Positions 58,316 to 64,000 of a DNA stretch of 64,000 bases are shown here, piece by piece. The DNA is from Phragmites australis (taxonomy: Eukaryota; Streptophyta; Magnoliopsida; Poales; Poaceae), in assembly GCF_958298935.1 (NCBI RefSeq), contig NC_084922.1, positions 4,776,501 through 4,840,500 of the forward strand, given 5' to 3'. The stretch's first letter is position 1. The number at the start of each line of letters is the position of its first letter. The position numbers and the translations under genes were made by a program. A model generated the notes under the pieces. The model worked only from the letters and a program-made list of their open reading frames with translations, was not told where the DNA came from and made no database searches.

Positions 58316-59342
58316 GACTAATTGAGGTGTAAACAAGTCAAACATGCCCGTCAGAGCCATGAGGGACACGATGGAGATGATCGGTGGTCAGTTAGTTGGA
58401 GCCGGCCGGCGGCCAGCCCACCGCGATTAGTCGTACTGCTTCTACACACTCCATTTTAAATCGAAGCCATGGCCAACTAAGCTCGGAGATAGTCAACGGT
58501 TACAGGAAGAAGAACAGAGCTCGCATTGCATCTAGTCCATTTGGATCGTTTCCTTCGTCATTTGTCCTGCTGCTCCTTTTTGCCAATTTTGTCGCTGATG
58601 AGCGACGGCTGTTTGGCACCACTAACCACAGATTTGAACTTCAATTTGGCGCGCAGCACCCGGCTGAGAGGGATTTGGTAGTAATCTGGTACTAGTTCGT
58701 CTGAAGAAACTGCAATCAGTGTTTCTTGTGCAGGAGGTAACCAAACACACACATCAGCATATCCAGAACATATCAAACAGGAACCATGCATCGCATTTAT
58801 AAAATGGTTGTATGTATCATTAATGTCTTGACGTTCAGTTAGTATAGAGTTACTATAAGGCCAAAAGTTATATTTCCTTCGTTTAAAAGAAGAACCATGT
58901 ATCAGGGTAGGAGGATATAATCAACATACGTGCATGTGGCTGGAATATGTAGGTAGCATATATATGATCATGCATCAGACTAGGAGAATATAACCAACAT
59001 ATGGGCATGTGGCTGGAGTATGTCGGTAGCATATGATTGAAATATCTACTAAAAAAAGTATAGGTAGACCGAATAAGCTGGCCAATTTGCACGGTACCCT
59101 CTGGCTATATCAATTAACGCCTCCCCTGATGACAAAAACTTATGTAGTACTATTATATGTCCGTGCGTTGCTAACGGATGTACGAGTAGAGGAATTGGTA
59201 GAGAAATCTAGCAGACGGAATATGACTTATTTCTTTTTAAGTATGGGAGATTAAAAGTCAATTATGGTAGCTACTTGTACTTATTCCTGATTACTGATGG
59301 TTTCTTTCTAACTAAATAAATACAAGGGGTGCACTAGATATA
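58316..59342. other. Upstream intergenic region of the intact LPR-type gene
   Basis: There is no gene. Two direct copies of a phrase containing CATGTGGCTGGA(A/G)TATGT(A/C)GGTAGCATAT lie at ~58933-58962 and ~59006-59034, a ~75-bp tandem duplication. The stretch at 59143-59165 (TATATGTCCGTGCGTTGCTA) matches the terminal motif of common grass MITEs. Confidence 0.4.
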
Positions 59343-61960
59343 CTGTTGCAAGAAGAAAGTAGAAGAACGGAGAAACATCAGTAAATGATCGCTTGTATTC
59401 ACTGGTAAATAGTGTTTACATTATAGTACATGAACATTCATGTTTGTGACTATTGGGATTAGTAACTGCTAATCAGTTACTCTCTAATTGATCACATGAC
59501 TAACATCCAAAAAATATCTATTTGTAACACTCTCCCTTATCAATTATTCATAATGTAAACTTCTTGTTGAGACTCCTCTAAAATCCTGTAGGAAAATATG
59601 AGAAGAAAAATAATATGTTGATATGTTATTAAAATTCTTTTAAAACTCAATAGGAAAATATAAGAAGAAAATGATATGACATATATTGATTATTGCCTCA
59701 TTATAAACTCATATGAGAAACTTAGATAGGAAAAACTTATTGGTGAGTTTAAAGAATAATAATTATAATCTATAGATCATATTAAAATCTCTAGAAAATC
59801 ATTTGAAAAAATAGGAGAAAAAAGATAGATATTGCTTCATTAAAAACTTATATGAGAAACCGTATAGGAAAAATTTATAAAAAAAGAGTGTAATATAATA
59901 TGAACATGTTATTATTCAGGGATTAACTCCCTCTGAACTTGGTAAATCTCGAAGTCATCGCATACCAATTTTACTCATATATTTTTGGAATGTGAAAGTT
60001 GGTAAGGACTTAGTGAATAAATCAGCGAGATTATCATATGATTTAGTTTGCAAGATTTTCATCTCCCTATTATTTTGCAATTCATGAGGATAGAATAATT
60101 TAGGGATAATAATTTGGTTGTATTGCTCCTTATGTAACTTGTTTGCATTTGATTAATGCATGCAGAATTATCTTTATAGATAATAGTTGGTGATTTGATG
60201 AAACTAATACCACATGATTGTTGTATGTGGTTTATCATTCTGCGAAGCCATACGCATTGACGTAATGTTTCATATAATGCAATTATTTCAAAAATGATGT
60301 GTGGATGTAGCCATTAAAATCTGTTTTGAAGACATCCATGATATAGATGTTCCATCGTGTAAGAACATGAAGTATGTATGTGATCTGATATTATAGGGAC
60401 CTAATAAGTAGCCATCGTTAGTATATCCAACCATATTCATATTTTGTTTTCTTTTAAAGAAAATACCAAGATCTACGGTGCCTTGGAGATATCGAAAGAT
60501 ATTTTTGACTCTACCTAATGGCGTTTAGTTAGAGTAACGCTATTTCGAGCTAGTAAGTTCATTGCAAATGCGATATCATGCCTGATGCAATTTGCAAGAT
60601 GCATAACCACTCCAATGACACTGAGATAAGAAGCATCGGGTCCAGTATCTCTTCTCCTTCATCTTGTGGTCTAAATGGATCTTTCTCCATATCAAGAGAT
60701 CGAATAACCATGAGAGTCTTAAATGGATATGATTTGTCCATATTGAATTTCTCTAATAGTTTCTAAGTATATGCGGCTTAGTGTACTAGAATATCTGAAG
60801 GAAGATGCTCGAGTTGTATACCCAAGCAAAATTTGGTTTTACCCAAATCCTTCATTTCAAATTCTACCTTTAGATGATTATGTGCTTCATCCATATCTAC
60901 TGCATTTCCGCTGATATTCAGATCGTTGACATATACACAGATGATGCAAAATCCCGTTGGGAACTTCTTTATGAAAACACATGAGCAATCGTCATTGTTG
61001 AAGTACCTTTTTTTAGAATGAACTCTTTCAATCGGTTGTACCACATTCTTTCAGACTGCTTTAAGCCATATAGTGACTTATTGAGCATTACACAATACAT
61101 GTTGTGGTTTGTGTTTGGATTCAGAATTTGGATTTCATCGGAAACCTTCATATATATGTCTGAATCAAGTGACCCATATAGGTATGTGGTCACTGCATCC
61201 ATCAACTGCATAGATAGATGATTTTGAACTGTCAATGAAATTAGATATCGAAACGTGATTTCATTCATTACTGAAGAATATGTCTCATTGAAATCAATGT
61301 CGAATCTCTGCGTGAACCCTTATACTACAAGCCTCGTTTTATATCTCATCACCTTGTTGTTTTTATTCTGTTTGCGGATAAAAACCCACTTGTATCCGAC
61401 AGGGAAGATGCTATAAGGAGTAGGTATTACTGATGTGAATACCTTCCTTTTGGAGAGTGAGCCTAATTCTGCATAAATTGCATCCTTCCATTATACCTAG
61501 TCCGAGCGCTTATGGCACTCTATCGTGGTCTTGGGATCTGAATCATTGTGAAAGTCATTTGCAATCTTTGAGGAGAAGTAAGTATCGATAATTGTAGTTT
61601 TTCAATCAAATGATTCTCTAGAATCAATATAATTGATGAAAATTTCATCTACCCTTTTTGACCTATCATGATTTTTCATTACGATAGAGTCAGGGTGTTT
61701 CGATGTCCAAGCATCAATATTTGTGCACACGATTGAGTTGGGATGTAGATCTTGACCATCTATTGGATATTTAGTATCTATAGACCTTATGTGTCGTTTA
61801 ACTTGAGTTAATTTACATTTACTGTTTTCGAGGAGGGATATAGTGAGGTCGATGGAGGGGATGCAGAAACAGTCGTTGCTAGGACGACATTGCGTGCAGA
61901 GCACACGTACGGCCATTGGTGCAACCGTAGCGGTGATGTCCAGAACCATGGTGCGGGTGG
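59343..61960 (-). mobile_element. Decayed Copia element (pol remnant and 3' LTR)
   Basis: On the minus strand a short probable 3' LTR (59531-59343, TGTTACAAATAG to TTGCAACA) is preceded by a purine tract (AAGGGAGAG). Upstream, broken frames show reverse transcriptase and RNase H landmarks. These are VGYKWVFIRKQN (~61405), LNKSLYGLKQSERMWYNRL (~61090), CVYVNDLNISGN (~60930) and FCLGIQLEHLP (~60810), then an RNase H linker. Many stops and frameshifts interrupt them. The 5' part (gag, integrase, 5' LTR) was not found; sequence near 62125 (TATTGCAAGAAGAAAATATA) weakly resembles the LTR end and could be a 5' LTR remnant. Confidence 0.7.
60778..61268 (-). pseudogene. Copia reverse transcriptase fragment
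   Basis: Two overlapping frames (61268-60969 and 61044-60778) together cover the palm region of a Copia RT, from MDAVTTYLYGSLDSDIYMKV through SLYGLKQ to CLGIQLE. The catalytic YVDD is YVND, replacing a metal-binding Asp, which would inactivate the enzyme. The frame changes near 61000-61040. Confidence 0.7.
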
Positions 61961-63192
61961 CGACGGAAACGGCGAGGGTGTGGCCGTGGTAGTATCACGA
62001 AAATGACAAAGAACGAACATGTTGTAGGTAAGCCATAGATGATCTAAAATAGATTCGTCATGCTCACCTTCTGGGGGAGGGCTTTACGCCTCTGTGTGCT
62101 TGTGCATAATGTAGATCAACATGGCTGATAATATATTGCAAGAAGAAAATATATTCGTAATATTTAACAATTTCCGTTGACATTCTACCGCATGCGATTC
62201 CGATCGATTCGCCAACGGGGAAGAACCGCCGCAAATAATTGGGGGAGGGGAGCGCTGAAAATTCGCATCGTTGGTTAGCTGTGTCCACCATGCGTGCCTG
62301 TCTGGTTTTCGTACAGTGCGTCACATCAGAGCTAGGAACGCGTGGAATCCAGCTCGTGTCAGCAGCAGCGTGTTTCGACGCATGGATGCGCGCAAGCAAA
62401 TGATCGCCGGGTGATTTTGTCAAGGAGTTGATGGATTTGTTCGAAAAGCTGGCAATGGTTGTTGGTGAATCTGTGTGCAACGTTCCTAGTTTCAGTTGCC
62501 TACGGCTTGGATGTCTGGCTGTTCCGTGTACGTGGAGTAGCGCCGAAATCGTCAAGTACGTACGTGACAAGGACTCCCAACTCCCAACCATCAGTGGCAT
62601 AGTCACACGTCATTGCGCGTTGGACTGGGATCGCGTGGACTGGAAGTGCTTTTCGGACGCATGCGGGGATCGAAGGCCGTGCCCCGCGCGCGCGGCGCTC
62701 TGCCGAGCAAACGGTCGCGCGCGGGCAGGAAGGGCAGGAGCGGCAGCCGCGCGCGAGCTCTGCTGGGCCTCCGCCCGAGCGTCAGCCGGAGCCCAGCGCG
62801 CGCACGGCCGGGAACTGCCGTGCCGACGGACTGCATGCCCCAGTAGGAGAAGGCAGTGCCACCCGCGCGCACGGCAGAGGACCATGACGCGCGGCAAACT
62901 TAACTAATAGTAAAAATAGATCGCATATCGTATATCACGTTTATATTAAAATCACGCGAACCATAGTACAAACGGAAAATGAACGATATATTTGAAGATC
63001 TAAGATGATCCGGCTGTTGGAGGCACCTCGACCTCGTCCAACGCCGACCCCACCTGGCACCGCAACCGTCGCTAAACCGGGGGCGCACCCTGGAGCAGCG
63101 CCAGCGCGCACCGGCCTCTTCTCCCTCTCCCTCCATGGAAGGTGCAGCGTCTTGGGAGCCGGATTCGGTGGTGTGGCGTGTGGAATCTCATT
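61961..63192. other. Intergenic, with a GC-rich island at 62560-62900
   Basis: 62560-62900 is strikingly rich in GCGCGCG and is open in several frames on both strands. I recognise no protein in them; the plus frame 62428-62907 and the minus frames 62872-62603 and 62897-62610 are likely compositional. It might be a CpG-rich promoter fragment or a captured exon. The rest shows nothing identifiable. Confidence 0.3.
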
Positions 63193-64000
63193 CACTAGTG
63201 GTTTTAGAACCGACAATGGATAACAGGTAGTGATAGTTATATTGTCGGCTACAAAACCTACTTCACTACTGATTTTAAAGCCGATAGTGGATAACAGTCA
63301 GTGATAGTCTTCGATTATTACTGCCAGCCGGTCGGACCGATAGTGAAAAAAATTATCACTACCGGTTAAAACTACTAATCGACAGTGATGCCTATGGTAT
63401 CACTGACAGCTAATGGTTTCGATCGACAATAATTAATCTCTCCTCCCTAGCCTCTCCTCTCTGTCCTCCCTATCTCGTTCCTCACTCCTCTCTCCCTCTC
63501 AATATCTCTATCTCTCTCCTCTCTATCCCTCTCTCTCTCCTCGATCTCTCTGCCTCTCTCTCACTCTCAATACATGCATACAATAAGATATATTTAATGT
63601 AAATTAATAATAAAGACACATTATTAATACACAGTAATGCATGTCCTTTATTAATATGGTGTCATTTGGCGATATAAAAGCAGTCTAACCCCTGATAAAC
63701 TTCCTTCTTATCACATACTCTCTACTAGAAGGTACGGTGTTATTTGAAGGTTTGTCCCGCGCTGACGGCATGATCGGTTCATGAAACTCACCGTTTAAGT
63801 TGATAATATGTTCTAGGAAGAACCCGACGATCTGTTCCTGAAGAGCATGTATTTCTATAAGTTATAACGCACATGTGCGTAGTTTGGAGCGTTGCGTTTA
63901 AATAATAGAAAGCATATCCATTCTACGAAAGAGAGAAGTTAGCTATGCAATTTTAAAGTGCAAGATCATATAACATTAATTATATGCATAAGTCACTTAC
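63193..64000 (-). mobile_element. Second CACTA copy, end only (runs off the window)
   Basis: It begins CACTAGTGGTTTTAGAACCG and is colinear with 48283-49100 in the same orientation. It shares the subterminal CACTACTG(G/A)TTTTA(G/A)AGCCG units, the CT-rich run (63435-63570), and the following segment around CTACTAGAAGGTACGGTGT and TTCATGAAACTCACCGTTTA. The two copies differ by scattered substitutions and small indels, for example ~40 bp of AATATATACTAATTAATG-type sequence present only in the first. The element continues beyond 64000. Confidence 0.7.

Noticed and set aside
62428..62907. 159-codon plus-strand ORF
   Set aside because: The second half is an Arg/Ala-rich translation of the GC island and the first half shows no motif; the opposite strand is equally open.

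Overview
This window is nuclear DNA of a plant, almost certainly a grass. It has GC-rich first exons in otherwise AT-rich DNA, short GT-AG introns, Copia LTR retrotransposons with initiator-Met-tRNA primer sites, CACTA subterminal repeats, MITEs and (TA)n arrays. The encoded proteins match plant families. I cannot name the species from sequence alone.

Layout. 1-2.6 kb: a dispersed-repeat-like tract, then an unrecognised two-exon gene on the minus strand. 2.9-9.0 kb: a giant fold-back element whose two arms each carry a separate solo LTR. 9.0-10.1 kb: a tandem array with a 127-bp unit. 11.1-16.5 kb: a complete six-exon AIP1 gene (actin-interacting protein 1, WD40). 18.0-25.0 kb: MITEs, one split by a gag-only Copia element whose 5' LTR is itself split by an antisense solo LTR. 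25.8-32.0 kb: a complete UBC23/UBE2O-type ubiquitin-conjugating enzyme gene. 32.8-39.1 kb: a MITE, GC-rich non-coding-looking DNA, and two micron-like elements lying between (TA)n tracts. 40.0-47.5 kb: an LPR-type multicopper oxidase gene interrupted in exon 2 by a full-length 5.3-kb Copia element with identical LTRs. 48.2-55.9 kb: a decayed CACTA transposon, a second fold-back element and gene-poor DNA. 56.0-58.1 kb: a second, intact LPR-type gene on the opposite strand. 59.3-64.0 kb: a decayed Copia pol, a GC-rich stretch and the end of a second CACTA copy.

Functionally, four gene loci are clear: AIP1 (actin turnover), UBC23-like (ubiquitin transfer) and two convergent LPR paralogs (apoplastic or ER ferroxidase type, linked in Arabidopsis and rice to phosphate-dependent root growth). 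One LPR copy has been broken recently by the Copia element while its neighbour is intact. Apart from the LPR pair, nothing shows that these genes work together. The most distinctive content is the transposon stratigraphy. Many insertions can be ordered by their target-site duplications, and two long fold-back elements are defined by near-palindromic structure rather than by coding content. I did not find a clearly new biochemical system.
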